From the NCBI GenBank assembly GCA_965242485.1, contig CBDESM010000003.1:1426001-1490000 (forward strand): a stretch of 64,000 nt of DNA. Reading direction: 5' to 3'. Of the stretch, positions 9,068-17,615 are shown in pieces. This DNA is from CBDESM01 sp965242485 (GTDB taxonomy: Bacteria > Chloroflexota > Dehalococcoidia > Bin125). The position numbers and the translations under genes were made by a program. The number at the start of each line of letters is the position of its first letter. Within the stretch, counting starts at the first letter, position 1. Under the pieces are notes generated by a model. That model was not told where the DNA came from. It searched no databases and saw only the letters and a list, made by a program, of their open reading frames with translations.

Positions 9068-9995
9068 GGTCGGCCACGCGCCACGCCCACCAGAAGATGC
9101 GATCCCTTTCCCACGAGAGCACGATGCCGACGCCGAAATCGCCGTAAGCGCCGTCTTCAACGCTGACGATCTTCCCGTTCGCCAGAAACCCGGAGCTGTC
9201 CGGGCTCCAGATTGCACCATCGCCGCCGCGGAACGGCAAAATGCGAGCGCGGCCCTCCGCATCGTGCAGAACCGTCTGGCTCGTTCCGCCCAGCACGGTC
9301 CAGCGTCCGTCCGGCGAATACGGCGAGCGCGGGGCGTGCGGCAAGGGAATCTCGGACGCATTGACCATGCGCACGAACTCGACATCGCGGGTGCGGCGAT
9401 GGGTCGAGAAGATGGCATTGCCGGAAGGAGGCATCTGCTCGATCGCGGCGACCCACTTGCCGGAAGGCGATGCCAGTACGGCATGCGTCAGGCCGCGATC
9501 CGCCAGCAGTAGTCGTTCGCCGTACCGAACGCCACCGTCGGCGACTTGGAACGCGCCGGCGTTCGTCGGATAGCCGGCCGTGTCCCATGCTGCGGCCAAT
9601 GGCCCGGGCAGCGGGATGGTCACTGCACCGTCGCTGGCGTTCAACAATAGTTCCTCAGGCTGATCCGAGGTCGAGAACCAGCCGCTCGATCGCTTGGCGA
9701 TCTCGTAGAACTCATCCCGTCGCGGATCAAAAGCGACAAGCAGCCAACCATAGGCGGCAGGAACGCTGGAGATCAGCAACTCTGGCTCCACCGTCCAGCC
9801 GATCAGCCCGTGCTCCGCACCGACCCATTCGGTGATGAGATTCCCTTCATCATCAAATAGCCTCATGAACGCGGGATCCGAGGACGCCACGGGTTCAATA
9901 TCGATCGCGCTGAGGTGATGTTGGGCGCCGCCGCATCCAACAGCCGCGATCGAGGCGAATCCCAAGACGACTCCGGCCAGCCAGCGGTTCAGCAT
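9060..9995 (-). CDS. Predicted lipoprotein with propeller-like repeats (copy 1)
   Basis: A 311-aa exported protein, paralogue of the following gene. I place the start at the ATG at 9995, which is preceded by AAGGG and gives a clean signal peptide with lipobox AAVGC (Cys near residue 21). An earlier ATG at 10043 would overlap the M3 peptidase gene and spoil the signal peptide. Blade-like motifs SPSGKW, SPDGRW and SPDSSG are spaced through the second half. The start lies 13 bases after the peptidase stop, so it probably belongs to the same transcript. Both copies keep an EWVG motif near residue 55-60 and a LSWERDR/GWEGDR motif near the C-terminus, which points to tandem duplication. Confidence 0.8.
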   Translation of the reverse strand: MLNRWLAGVVLGFASIAAVGCGGAQHHLSAIDIEPVASSDPAFMRLFDDEGNLITEWVGAEHGLIGWTVEPELLISSVPAAYGWLLVAFDPRRDEFYEIAKRSSGWFSTSDQPEELLLNASDGAVTIPLPGPLAAAWDTAGYPTNAGAFQVADGGVRYGERLLLADRGLTHAVLASPSGKWVAAIEQMPPSGNAIFSTHRRTRDVEFVRMVNASEIPLPHAPRSPYSPDGRWTVLGGTSQTVLHDAEGRARILPFRGGDGAIWSPDSSGFLANGKIVSVEDGAYGDFGVGIVLSWERDRIFWWAWRVADHE

Positions 9996-10008
9996 GTCGC
10001 CCTTGCGC

Positions 10009-11967
10009 CTACGCATCCAAGCCGAGATCTCTGAGGAACGCATCTGGGGTTGGGTCGCGGCCTAGGAAATTGCGGACTAGGTGGTCGGCGTCTGTGGTGC
10101 CGCCTGGTTCTAGGATGTTTTGGCGGTATTTGGAGCCTACTGATTCTATTTCGCCGTGCTCGAATTTGGTGAACATGTCGTCGCCGAAGACTCGGGACCA
10201 GAGGTAGCCGTAGTAGCCGGCGTCGTAGCCGAAGAGATGGCCGAAGCCGGCTTGGAAATGGGTGTCTTCGGGGAAGTCGAAACCGGTGATCGGGTGCAGC
10301 TCGCGGGCGATGGCGTCGGTATCTTTTCGCGCGCCGGGGGCGTGGCAGGCGAGGTCGAGGCGGGCGAAATAGATTTGGCGGCAGGTGGCGATGGCGCTGC
10401 TCAAGTGCTTGGCCGCGATCATCCGCTCGATCAGCTCGTCGGGCAGCGGTTGGCCGGTTTCGTGGTGGCGGCTGAAGCCGCGCAGCATCTGCGGCTGCCA
10501 GCACCAGTGCTCCAGCATTTGCGACGGGGCCTCGACGAAATCGCGCTCGACCCGCGTGCCGGAGAAGCGGGAGCACGGCGCGCGCGTCAGCGTCTGGTGC
10601 AGGATGTGCCCGAACTCGTGGAAGAGCGTGACGACCTCGCCGTGCCGCAGCAGCGAGGGCGATTCGGCGGTCGGCTTGGTGAAGTTGGCGACGATGGCCG
10701 AGATCGGCGTCTGGTACGCATCGCCGGCGAGCAGCCGCCCGCCGCGCAGCGTGAAAGCCGCCGCGTGCCCGAATTTCCCCATTCTCGGATGCAGGTCCAT
10801 ATAAAAGCGCGCCAGCGCCTCGCCGCCGGCCGAGTCGGTAATATCGAAGGCGCGGACGTCGTCGTGCCAGCGGCCGGGAGCGTCGGCCGACTCGAAGCGG
10901 ACGCCGACCATCCGCTGGTAGATGCCGAACATCCCGTCCAGCACCACTTCGAGCGGGAAGTATTCGGCGACGGTGAACGGGTCGACTTGGTGGCGTTCGC
11001 GCAGCACGGCGGTGGTCAGATAGCGGTAATCGGAGATGCCGACCGTTCCGTCGCCGCCCAGTTCGCGCGACATTTCGGCCAGCAGCGCCAGATCGCTTTG
11101 CAGCTTCGGCTGGAGCCGTTCTTCGAGGTCGGTGAGGAACTCCAGCACCGCGTCCGGCGTTTTCGCCATCCGCGTTTCGAGCACGTAGGCGGCCCATGAT
11201 TCGTACCCGAGCCGGGCCGCGATCTCGTGGCGCACGGCGATCGCTTCTTCCAGCAGCTCCACGTTGGAGTTAGCCGCCTTGTTGTGGTTCTTGTAGAACA
11301 GCTCCCTGCGCAGCGCCGCGTCTTCGGCTGCATCGAGGAAGGGGTGCAGCTCGGGGTAATCGAGCGAAACGCGGTAGCGTCCGTCGTCGTCCCGCTTGAG
11401 GCGTTCGATGTACGCATCGGGCAGCCCGGCCAGCTGATCGCGGGTGACGTGGATCGCGTCGTCGTATTCGTCGATGTTGCGGCGGAAGCGGATGCCGAGC
11501 GAGACGAGGCGCTCGCGCAGCTCGCGGATCGCGGCGCGCTCCTCGGCAGGCAGCTCGAAACCGTTGCGCCGGTAGTCGCGCAGCTCGAACTCGAGCAGCC
11601 GCGCGGCCTCGGCCGCAAGCGCCTCGGTCTCGGCCCGCGCCGCGTATGCCTTCAGAGCGCGGTCGATCTCCTCGCGGAAGCCGAGTTCGGTGGCGAAGAC
11701 GTCGAGCCGCTCTTCCTCCTCGTGCGCGACGGCGCGGAGCTGCGCGTCGTCCGCGACCTGCGAGAGGAAGCCGTAGCGCCCGCTGGCTTGGGTGATCACG
11801 TCGGTCACCGAGTCGAGCGCGAGCACGGTGTTCTCGAAGCTGCGCTCGGCGTCCGGTACGGCGGCCAGCGCGGCCACGATCCGCTCCGTCTCGGAGATGG
11901 CGGCCGCGATGCCGGCGCGGATGTCTTCGGCGCCGGTGTCGGCCCAGCGGAGCTCGGTCTCAGGCAT
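10009..11967 (-). CDS. M3 family metallopeptidase (oligopeptidase A/thimet type)
   Basis: Cytoplasmic zinc oligopeptidase of 652 aa that degrades short peptides, including released signal peptides in the oligopeptidase A model. The zinc site HEFGH is at about residues 449-453 and is followed by the helix with the third ligand (EAPSQMLEHW). The substrate-binding tyrosine-rich segment GYDAGYYGYLW is near the C-terminus. The ATG at 11967 lies inside the end of the upstream BtuF-like gene (8-base overlap ATGCCTGA), so the two are probably co-translated. Use of an earlier GTG/ATG would lengthen this overlap needlessly. OpdA-like versus PepF-like cannot be separated with certainty. Confidence 0.92.
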   Translation of the reverse strand: MPETELRWADTGAEDIRAGIAAAISETERIVAALAAVPDAERSFENTVLALDSVTDVITQASGRYGFLSQVADDAQLRAVAHEEEERLDVFATELGFREEIDRALKAYAARAETEALAAEAARLLEFELRDYRRNGFELPAEERAAIRELRERLVSLGIRFRRNIDEYDDAIHVTRDQLAGLPDAYIERLKRDDDGRYRVSLDYPELHPFLDAAEDAALRRELFYKNHNKAANSNVELLEEAIAVRHEIAARLGYESWAAYVLETRMAKTPDAVLEFLTDLEERLQPKLQSDLALLAEMSRELGGDGTVGISDYRYLTTAVLRERHQVDPFTVAEYFPLEVVLDGMFGIYQRMVGVRFESADAPGRWHDDVRAFDITDSAGGEALARFYMDLHPRMGKFGHAAAFTLRGGRLLAGDAYQTPISAIVANFTKPTAESPSLLRHGEVVTLFHEFGHILHQTLTRAPCSRFSGTRVERDFVEAPSQMLEHWCWQPQMLRGFSRHHETGQPLPDELIERMIAAKHLSSAIATCRQIYFARLDLACHAPGARKDTDAIARELHPITGFDFPEDTHFQAGFGHLFGYDAGYYGYLWSRVFGDDMFTKFEHGEIESVGSKYRQNILEPGGTTDADHLVRNFLGRDPTPDAFLRDLGLDA

Positions 11968-12901
11968 TGAAGGGCCTCCAGTCGCGGCCGCGGCGGCCGA
12001 AATCGAACGCATCGGGGTGCAGGATCTCGGCGATGATCTCCTGCGATTCGGCCACCCGCGGGCCGGGCCGGTTGATGAACTGGTTGCCGTCGATCACGGC
12101 GACGCGGCCGGATCGGACCGCCCGCAGCGCGGGCCAGCGCGGATCGGCGGCGAGCAGCTCGGCGTCCCGCCAAGCGCGCTCGAGCGCGAATCCGCAGGGG
12201 CTGACGATGATCACGTCGGGATCGGCCGCGGCCAAGTCGGCCCACTCGAATCGCAGCGACGGGCCTTTGGGCTCGCCGATCACGGGCCGTCCGCCGGCGA
12301 GGGCGACCTGTTCCATCGTCCAGTGACCCGCGGTCATGAACGGGTCGGCCCACTCGATCACGGCGACGGATGGAGCGGGCAGTCCCGCCGCGCGTTCCGC
12401 GACCGCGTCGATCCGGGAACGGAGCGAGGCGGCGAGCTCGTCCGCGGCCCGCTCGACGCCGAGCGCGGCGCCCGTCCGTTGGATGTCGTCCCGGACGTCG
12501 GCCAGCGTGTTGGGCGCGAGCGGGACGATCGCGGTCTGGAAGCCGACCAGCGCTTCGACCGCGTCCTCGACCTCGCGCAGGCTGACGGCGCAGACCTCGC
12601 ACTGGGTCTGCGTGATGATGTGGGTCGGCGCAAGCCCGCACAGCTGCTCGAGGTCGATGCGGTAGACGCCGAGCGCGTCGGCGGCCCGCGCCTCGGCCGC
12701 GAGCGAGCGCACCGCGTCGTCGATCTCGCGGGAGGAACCGCCGCCGATCTGGAAGCGCGGCTGCGTGCAGAACGGCAGCTGCTCGACGCCGGCGGGGAAA
12801 TCGCACTCGTGCGAGCGGGCGACTAGGGCGTCGCGCAGGCCCAGCGCGCAGACGATCTCCGTCGCGCTGGGCAGCAGGGATACGATGCGGAGGTCGCGCA
12901 C
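11960..12901 (-). CDS. BtuF-like cobalamin/metal-chelate binding protein without signal peptide
   Basis: A 313-aa protein of the periplasmic-binding-protein family used for cobalamin and iron siderophores (PF01497 type). It opens directly with RIVSLLPSATEI, the typical first beta strand, and has no signal peptide or lipobox, so it is probably cytoplasmic. It also has a pair of cysteines in TQCEVCAV near residues 113-118, which could bind metal or cobalt. No BtuC/BtuD partner is adjacent. Similar signal-less proteins are annotated as cobalamin-binding proteins in many genomes; the role is not established. It overlaps the M3 peptidase start and diverges from the epoxide hydrolase gene. Confidence 0.82.
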   Translation of the reverse strand: MRDLRIVSLLPSATEIVCALGLRDALVARSHECDFPAGVEQLPFCTQPRFQIGGGSSREIDDAVRSLAAEARAADALGVYRIDLEQLCGLAPTHIITQTQCEVCAVSLREVEDAVEALVGFQTAIVPLAPNTLADVRDDIQRTGAALGVERAADELAASLRSRIDAVAERAAGLPAPSVAVIEWADPFMTAGHWTMEQVALAGGRPVIGEPKGPSLRFEWADLAAADPDVIIVSPCGFALERAWRDAELLAADPRWPALRAVRSGRVAVIDGNQFINRPGPRVAESQEIIAEILHPDAFDFGRRGRDWRPFNA

Positions 12902-12971
12902 GGGAGTTCCTTCCCGCGTGAAATCCTAGCCGCGTTGCGCGACAATGCGCGGGAGGGACGGGAGCTGGACG

Positions 12972-13928
12972 ATGACCGAGATCCGACACCGCCAGGTCGA
13001 GCTGTCGACCGGCATCAGCATGCACGTCGCCGAGGCGGGCGAAGGCCCTGCCGTCGTCTTCTGCCACGGCTTCCCGGAGCTCTGGTACTCGTGGCGGCAC
13101 CAGCTGCCCGCGGTCGCGGAGGCCGGCTTCCGCGCCGTCGCGCCCGACATGCGCGGCTACGGCGGGACCGACGCGCCCTTGCCGATTTCGGAATACTCGC
13201 AGGAGCGCATCTGCGGCGACATGGCCGCCCTGCTCGATGATCTGGGCGAAGAACAGGGGGTCTTCGTCGGCCACGACTGGGGCGGCGCCGTGGTCTGGAA
13301 CATGGCACTGCAGCACGCGGGCCGGGTGCGCGCGGTGGCCGGAATCAACACGCCTTACGGGCCGCGTCCGCCGGTCAACCCGCTCGAAGCGATGAAGGCC
13401 AACCCGGGCCGGTTCGACTACCAGCTCTACTTCCAGGAGCCGGGCGCGGCCGAAACGGAGCTGAGCGCGGATGTGCGCCGGACCTTCATCCTGCTGCTGC
13501 GCAGCTCGAAGCCGGAAGACCGGATCGACGCGCTGGCCGGCACGGCCGGCGTCCGCGAGCGCGGCGGCCTGCTGGTCGGAATGCCCGAAGACGCCGAGCG
13601 CAGCGTGATGCTCACGGAGGAGGATTTGCAGACGTTCGTCGACGTCTACGAGCGCACGGGCTTCCGCGGCGGCCTCAACTGGTACCGCAACCACGTCCGC
13701 AACTGGGAATGGAGCGCCGCCGTCGAAGGCCGCAAGATCACGCAGCCGGCCCTGATGGTCACCGCCGGCAAGGACCCCGTCCTCACCCCCGAGATGTCGC
13801 ACGGCATGGAAGACCACATCCCCCACCTCACAAGAGGCCACATAGAAAACTGCGCCCACTGGACCCAGCAAGAAGCCCCCGAGGAGCTCAACGCGATCTT
13901 GGTAGACTGGCTGCAGGGGCTGGTGTAA
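12972..13928 (+). CDS. Alpha/beta hydrolase, soluble epoxide hydrolase type
   Basis: A 318-aa alpha/beta-hydrolase fold enzyme. The oxyanion HGFP motif is at 32-35, the nucleophile is Asp102 in GHDWGG, an acid residue is in AGKDPVL and the catalytic His is in AHWTQQE near residue 295. An aspartate nucleophile with a WGG follow-up is typical of epoxide hydrolases and haloalkane dehalogenases; the HGFPE and cap-domain tyrosines favour epoxide hydrolase. The start at 12972 has GGGAG upstream; the earlier GTG at 12945 lacks a site. It is GC-rich like its left neighbours, and 24 bases separate it from the GC-poorer ATPase gene that follows. Confidence 0.88.
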   Translation: MTEIRHRQVELSTGISMHVAEAGEGPAVVFCHGFPELWYSWRHQLPAVAEAGFRAVAPDMRGYGGTDAPLPISEYSQERICGDMAALLDDLGEEQGVFVGHDWGGAVVWNMALQHAGRVRAVAGINTPYGPRPPVNPLEAMKANPGRFDYQLYFQEPGAAETELSADVRRTFILLLRSSKPEDRIDALAGTAGVRERGGLLVGMPEDAERSVMLTEEDLQTFVDVYERTGFRGGLNWYRNHVRNWEWSAAVEGRKITQPALMVTAGKDPVLTPEMSHGMEDHIPHLTRGHIENCAHWTQQEAPEELNAILVDWLQGLV

Positions 13929-13952
13929 ACCCGGGACGGGAAGGATCGGGCA

Positions 13953-15161
13953 ATGAATTATCCAATGATCACTCGCCTCCGCGTCAAGCGATTTCGGAGC
14001 ATTCAGGCCGCTGATTTGTCGTTTGGCGACATCACTTTCTTGGTCGGCGAGAACGGCGCGGGCAAGAGCAATTTGGTCGATAGCTTGACGTTTCTAGCGG
14101 ACGCTACGACAATTGGACTCAGCGCTGCTTTCGAAAAGCGGGGTGGCATCGCCTCCGTCCGTTCGAAAAAGCCCACGGGGGGCAAACCATATAATCTCGG
14201 TATGGCTGTGGAGATCGAATGGCCCACTGCTGAAGTGCGTCGAGTTAGATTCGGCTTTGAACTGCGGTCAATCGAACGAGCCGGGTATGAGGTCATACGC
14301 GAACAGGGCGTATTGGATCAGATCGATGGCGACCGCATCTACTACAATCGGCGTGGATCAACAAAATTTGAGACAAATGCGAGTGGAGGGCTGGCGCCTG
14401 CACTTGAACCAACATTACTTGCACTGCCTCTTTTGGGTGGCGATGTACGCTTCAGGCCCTTGTTCGAGTCGATATCAATGATCCGAACCTATCAGATTGA
14501 ACCAACACAGATACGCGCTCTTCAAGATCCCGACAGTGGCGAATGGCTGCGACATGATGGCAGCAATGCAGCGAGCGTGTTAGGGCGAATTCTTGCCGAC
14601 TCTCCCAAGATACATACCCGGCTGGTGCAATTGTTATCTTGCATAATGCCGGGTGTGATCGATCTCACACCCAAACAATTAGGAAACAAACTAACTGTCG
14701 AATTTAGCCTAGACTGGGGCGATAATCGCAACGTTTTGTTTGATGCTTTCAGCATGTCGGATGGCACACTTCGCGCACTCGGCCTACTGCTCGCTGTATT
14801 TCAATTGTCACACCCTACCGTACTGGTCATCGAAGAACCCGAAGCGACAATTCATCCAGGAGCTCTGGCTACCATACTTGATATCATTCGACATGCCGAT
14901 CGAAACATGCAGGTGATCCTCACGACTCACAGCCCTGATCTGCTAGATGTTAACTGGATTCGAGATGATCAGATACGGATCGTAGAACGCGAGGGAGGCG
15001 CGACGCATGTCGCTCCACTATCGAAAGGAACTCGACAGTCATTGCAAGAACAACTTATGGGCGCTGGCGAAATGCTGCGAGCCAACGCCCTCCTGCCGAC
15101 TCCGAAAATAAATTTATTTCTGCCCGATCCTGCATCCGTTCGCCTTTTCGAAAGCGATTAA
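13953..15161 (+). CDS. AAA family ATPase (RecF/OLD-like), putative defence protein
   Basis: A 402-aa ABC-type ATPase of the AAA_15/AAA_21 kind. Walker A GENGAGKS is at 32-39, an ABC-like signature MSDGTLRALG near 268, Walker B VLVIEEPEATIHPG near 290 and the switch histidine in LTTHSPDLLD near 325. The start ATG has GGGAAGGA 7 bases upstream. G+C is about half (27-31 of 60 in stretches I counted) against about 44 of 60 next door, which suggests acquisition. The DUF4276 gene follows after 2 bases. Such ATPase plus TOPRIM-like pairs resemble PARIS, OLD and Gabija antiphage systems, in which the ATPase senses and the nuclease acts. Defence is an inference from this architecture. Confidence 0.85.
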   Translation: MNYPMITRLRVKRFRSIQAADLSFGDITFLVGENGAGKSNLVDSLTFLADATTIGLSAAFEKRGGIASVRSKKPTGGKPYNLGMAVEIEWPTAEVRRVRFGFELRSIERAGYEVIREQGVLDQIDGDRIYYNRRGSTKFETNASGGLAPALEPTLLALPLLGGDVRFRPLFESISMIRTYQIEPTQIRALQDPDSGEWLRHDGSNAASVLGRILADSPKIHTRLVQLLSCIMPGVIDLTPKQLGNKLTVEFSLDWGDNRNVLFDAFSMSDGTLRALGLLLAVFQLSHPTVLVIEEPEATIHPGALATILDIIRHADRNMQVILTTHSPDLLDVNWIRDDQIRIVEREGGATHVAPLSKGTRQSLQEQLMGAGEMLRANALLPTPKINLFLPDPASVRLFESD

Positions 15162-15163
15162 TC

Positions 15164-15811
15164 GTGAACAGGCTACCATTCGTCATCCGTTCGATTGTTG
15201 AAGGACATGGAGAAGTTGAGGCATTTCCGGTGCTGCTGAGACGTCTACAAGGACTATCGGATACATGGAATGTCGTGATCGAAAAACCAGTGAAATTATC
15301 CAAAGGGAAACTCGTCGCCAAGAACGATGAGCATGTCCGTCAGATTCTTCGTCGCACACGCAATGAAGGTTGTGATGCGATATTGGTACTACTTGATAGC
15401 GACGGTGAGTGTCCACTGGAAATCGCATCACGAATTGAACAGATCGCGACAGCAGAAATAGCAGATGTACACACTCAAGTAGTGGTTGCACACCGAGAAT
15501 ATGAAGCTTGGTTTCTAGCTGGTATTGAGACACTTAGAGGCCAACGGGGTATTCAGACAGATGCATCCTCACCAATTGACCCAGAGGCAATCAAAGGGGC
15601 CAAAGAACGATTGGAAGAACAAATGGAACAAGGAAGCAGCTATTCAGAAACAGCGGATCAATCGGCGTTTAGTAAAAGATTTTCTCTTGAGGGCGCATAT
15701 TCACGATCGAGATCATTCCGGAAACTCGTGAAGGCGTTTGGAGATCTCATGGAAGCGATCGGTGAACCGATCGATAATTGGCCACCTCCCACTTTGACCA
15801 GTGGCGGCTAA
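15164..15811 (+). CDS. DUF4276 family protein, TOPRIM-like, partner of the AAA ATPase
   Basis: A 215-aa protein with GTG start, 2 bases after the ATPase stop and surely co-expressed. It matches the DUF4276 pattern: VEGHGE at 12-17, LVLLDSDGE at 75-82 and REYEAWF at 111-117, with SETADQSAF further on. The first glutamate and the DxD pair (Asp78, Asp80) are placed like the metal ligands of a TOPRIM nuclease domain, so a metal-dependent nuclease role is plausible but not shown. G+C is low like the ATPase (32 of 60 in one counted stretch). Its stop overlaps the stop of the convergent oxidoreductase gene. It is the likely effector of a two-gene module. Confidence 0.82.
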   Translation: MNRLPFVIRSIVEGHGEVEAFPVLLRRLQGLSDTWNVVIEKPVKLSKGKLVAKNDEHVRQILRRTRNEGCDAILVLLDSDGECPLEIASRIEQIATAEIADVHTQVVVAHREYEAWFLAGIETLRGQRGIQTDASSPIDPEAIKGAKERLEEQMEQGSSYSETADQSAFSKRFSLEGAYSRSRSFRKLVKAFGDLMEAIGEPIDNWPPPTLTSGG

Positions 15812-16845
15812 GGCAAGGGCTCAATCTCCTGCGTCGTTCTCGTGGTCCAGCTTTGCCAGACGGCGTCGGTGAAGCGCATGTAGCGGAGGCCGTCTTCGAA
15901 GCTGGTGAGTTCTACGGGGGCACCTTCGCGGATGCTGTTCATGAAGTCGGCTTCGACTTGCCAGTCGTGGGCGGTGCCTTCGTCGGGTTCCAGATCGGCT
16001 GGCTCTTCGCCGTGCTTGGACCATTGGGCGGTGTCGCCGAATTGCCACTTGAGGGTTGCTTGGCTGCCGTAGATGTCGATGCTGGGCGGTTGGGGAGCGC
16101 CTTGGGCGACGGTGCTGACGCGGTAGGTGCAACGGGCGCCGTTGGCCATCTCGGCGAGGATGCCGAGGCTGTCGGGGATTTCGATCTGCATCCGCTGGCC
16201 GGTTTCTTCGTCGATGCGGCTTTTGACGACGACTTGGGCGTTGGCCGTGACGCGGACGGTGTCGCCGAGCCAGCGCTGGATGGTTTCGTTGAAGATGCCG
16301 AGCTGCATGATGTTGTTGCCGGAGTAGTCGCGGCGGTGGCGCCAGTGCAAGGGCGCGTCGGGGTCGAGGCCGCCGCCGTTCATCAGGGTGAGGTGGACTT
16401 CGAGGATGTCGCCGAGTTCGCCTTCGGCGCAGAGCCGCTTGATCGTCTTGCCGAGGCGGAAATCGAAGGGGGCGGGGACGAGCTGCGCGACGAGCTCTGG
16501 GTGCGCGTTCTTCGCGGCGAGCATCTGTCCGGCTTCGCCGGCGTCGCGGGCCATGCGCGCCTCGCAGAGCACGTGCTTGCCGGCATCGAGGGCCGCGCTC
16601 GCGTATTCGAGGTGCTTGTAGGGCCAGGTGCCGATGCAGACGGCGTCGACCGCGGGATCGGCGAGCAGCTCGTCGACGGATTCGGAGACGGCGGGGATGC
16701 CGAATTCGGCGGCGGCGCGCTCGCCGCTGGCGCGGGAGCGGTTGACGACGTTGACGATTTCGACGCCGTTGATTTCGCGGAAGCCGGGGATGTGCCGGAG
16801 GCGCTGGTTGCCGCCCGCGCCGATCAAGCCGATGCCGAATGCCAT
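15808..16845 (-). CDS. Gfo/Idh/MocA family oxidoreductase
   Basis: A 345-aa NAD(P)-dependent oxidoreductase. It has an N-terminal Rossmann fold starting GIGLIGAGGNQRLRHIPG (about residues 4-21), a segment ending in KHVLCEARMA that corresponds to the usual EKP-type motif (here EAR, a departure), and the alpha/beta C-terminal domain. The start is the ATG at 16845 with GGAAGGA upstream; the long open frame further upstream is a shadow of the divergent gene. Members act on sugars, inositols and related alcohols; the substrate is not readable. The 3' end overlaps the stop codon of the DUF4276 gene on the other strand. Confidence 0.88.
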   Translation of the reverse strand: MAFGIGLIGAGGNQRLRHIPGFREINGVEIVNVVNRSRASGERAAAEFGIPAVSESVDELLADPAVDAVCIGTWPYKHLEYASAALDAGKHVLCEARMARDAGEAGQMLAAKNAHPELVAQLVPAPFDFRLGKTIKRLCAEGELGDILEVHLTLMNGGGLDPDAPLHWRHRRDYSGNNIMQLGIFNETIQRWLGDTVRVTANAQVVVKSRIDEETGQRMQIEIPDSLGILAEMANGARCTYRVSTVAQGAPQPPSIDIYGSQATLKWQFGDTAQWSKHGEEPADLEPDEGTAHDWQVEADFMNSIREGAPVELTSFEDGLRYMRFTDAVWQSWTTRTTQEIEPLP

Positions 16846-16977
16846 TTTTCGCGTCCTTCCGCTGATCGCCGTCGCGGGTGCATTGTCGCAGCGCGGGGGC
16901 GCGGGGGATAGCGGCTCGGGCGCGCGTGGCGTATCCTCGCGGACGAACGACGGGACATCCGATACGGAGTGCGAACA

Positions 16978-17409
16978 ATGGCGACCGCGAACGAACTGCG
17001 AGAGGCCCTGGCCGGGGCGAGGGCGGCGATGAGGCAGGCGATCGACGGCGCCGCCGACCGCTGGGAGAAGGCGCCCGAGGGCGACGAGGAATGGTCGCCG
17101 CGCGCGGTGGCCGAGCACGCGATCCCGGCCGAGATCATGTTCGCGGGCGCGGTCTGCGCGGCGTGCGGGTACGCGGATCAGGCTCCGGCGAACCCGCTGT
17201 CGAGCGGCGAGTTCGCCTCGGCGGCGGACGCGGCGGCGGCGCTGGACGCGGTGAGCGAGGCGACGAACGCGGTGCTCAAGCACGTGCAGGACGACGAGCT
17301 GTCGAAGTCGGGAGAGGCGATGGGCGGCGCGGACGTGGCGCGGCTGCTGCGGATCAACATCTGGCACATGCAGGACCACGGCGCGCAGATCAACAACCCG
17401 GCGCTGTAG
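16978..17409 (+). CDS. DinB-like superfamily protein
   Basis: A 143-aa four-helix protein of the DinB/mycothiol-dependent isomerase-like superfamily. Residues WSPRAVAEHA (about 41-50) and NIWHMQDHGAQI near the C-terminus supply the histidines that form the metal site in this fold. The ATG at 16978 is preceded by GGAG at a normal distance; a GTG 9 bases upstream overlaps that site and is less likely. A TATCCTCGC element lies at 16932. It is followed within 2 bases by a small membrane protein. Enzyme activity, if any, is unknown; family members include thiol-dependent transferases. Confidence 0.75.
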   Translation: MATANELREALAGARAAMRQAIDGAADRWEKAPEGDEEWSPRAVAEHAIPAEIMFAGAVCAACGYADQAPANPLSSGEFASAADAAAALDAVSEATNAVLKHVQDDELSKSGEAMGGADVARLLRINIWHMQDHGAQINNPAL

Positions 17410-17411
17410 CC

Positions 17412-17615
17412 ATGCGGGCGTTCCTGCGCTTCGCCGGGCTGGCGGCCGTCGCGGCCGCGGCGCTGCTGGCCGGCGGCGTCGCGATGGCGGCGGGAGACTC
17501 GGGCGGCGGATTGCACGGGGGCGTGATCGCCGGGATCACGATTTCGATCATCCTCTCGGTGCTGCTGCTGGCCGGCTCGGCGGGCTACATCCTGCCGAAG
17601 CCGCCCAAGTTCTGA
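17412..17615 (+). CDS. Small two-span membrane or exported protein
   Basis: A 67-aa protein of unknown function. It has a hydrophobic N-terminal segment (residues 5-27) that could be a signal peptide or membrane span, a Gly-rich linker (28-37) and a second hydrophobic span (about 38-60), ending in a KPPKF tail. The ATG at 17412 lies 2 bases after the DinB-like stop, and the methyltransferase frame appears to start inside its stop, so the three genes form one unit. Its presence rests on tight packing and a plausible membrane profile. Confidence 0.6.
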   Translation: MRAFLRFAGLAAVAAAALLAGGVAMAAGDSGGGLHGGVIAGITISIILSVLLLAGSAGYILPKPPKF

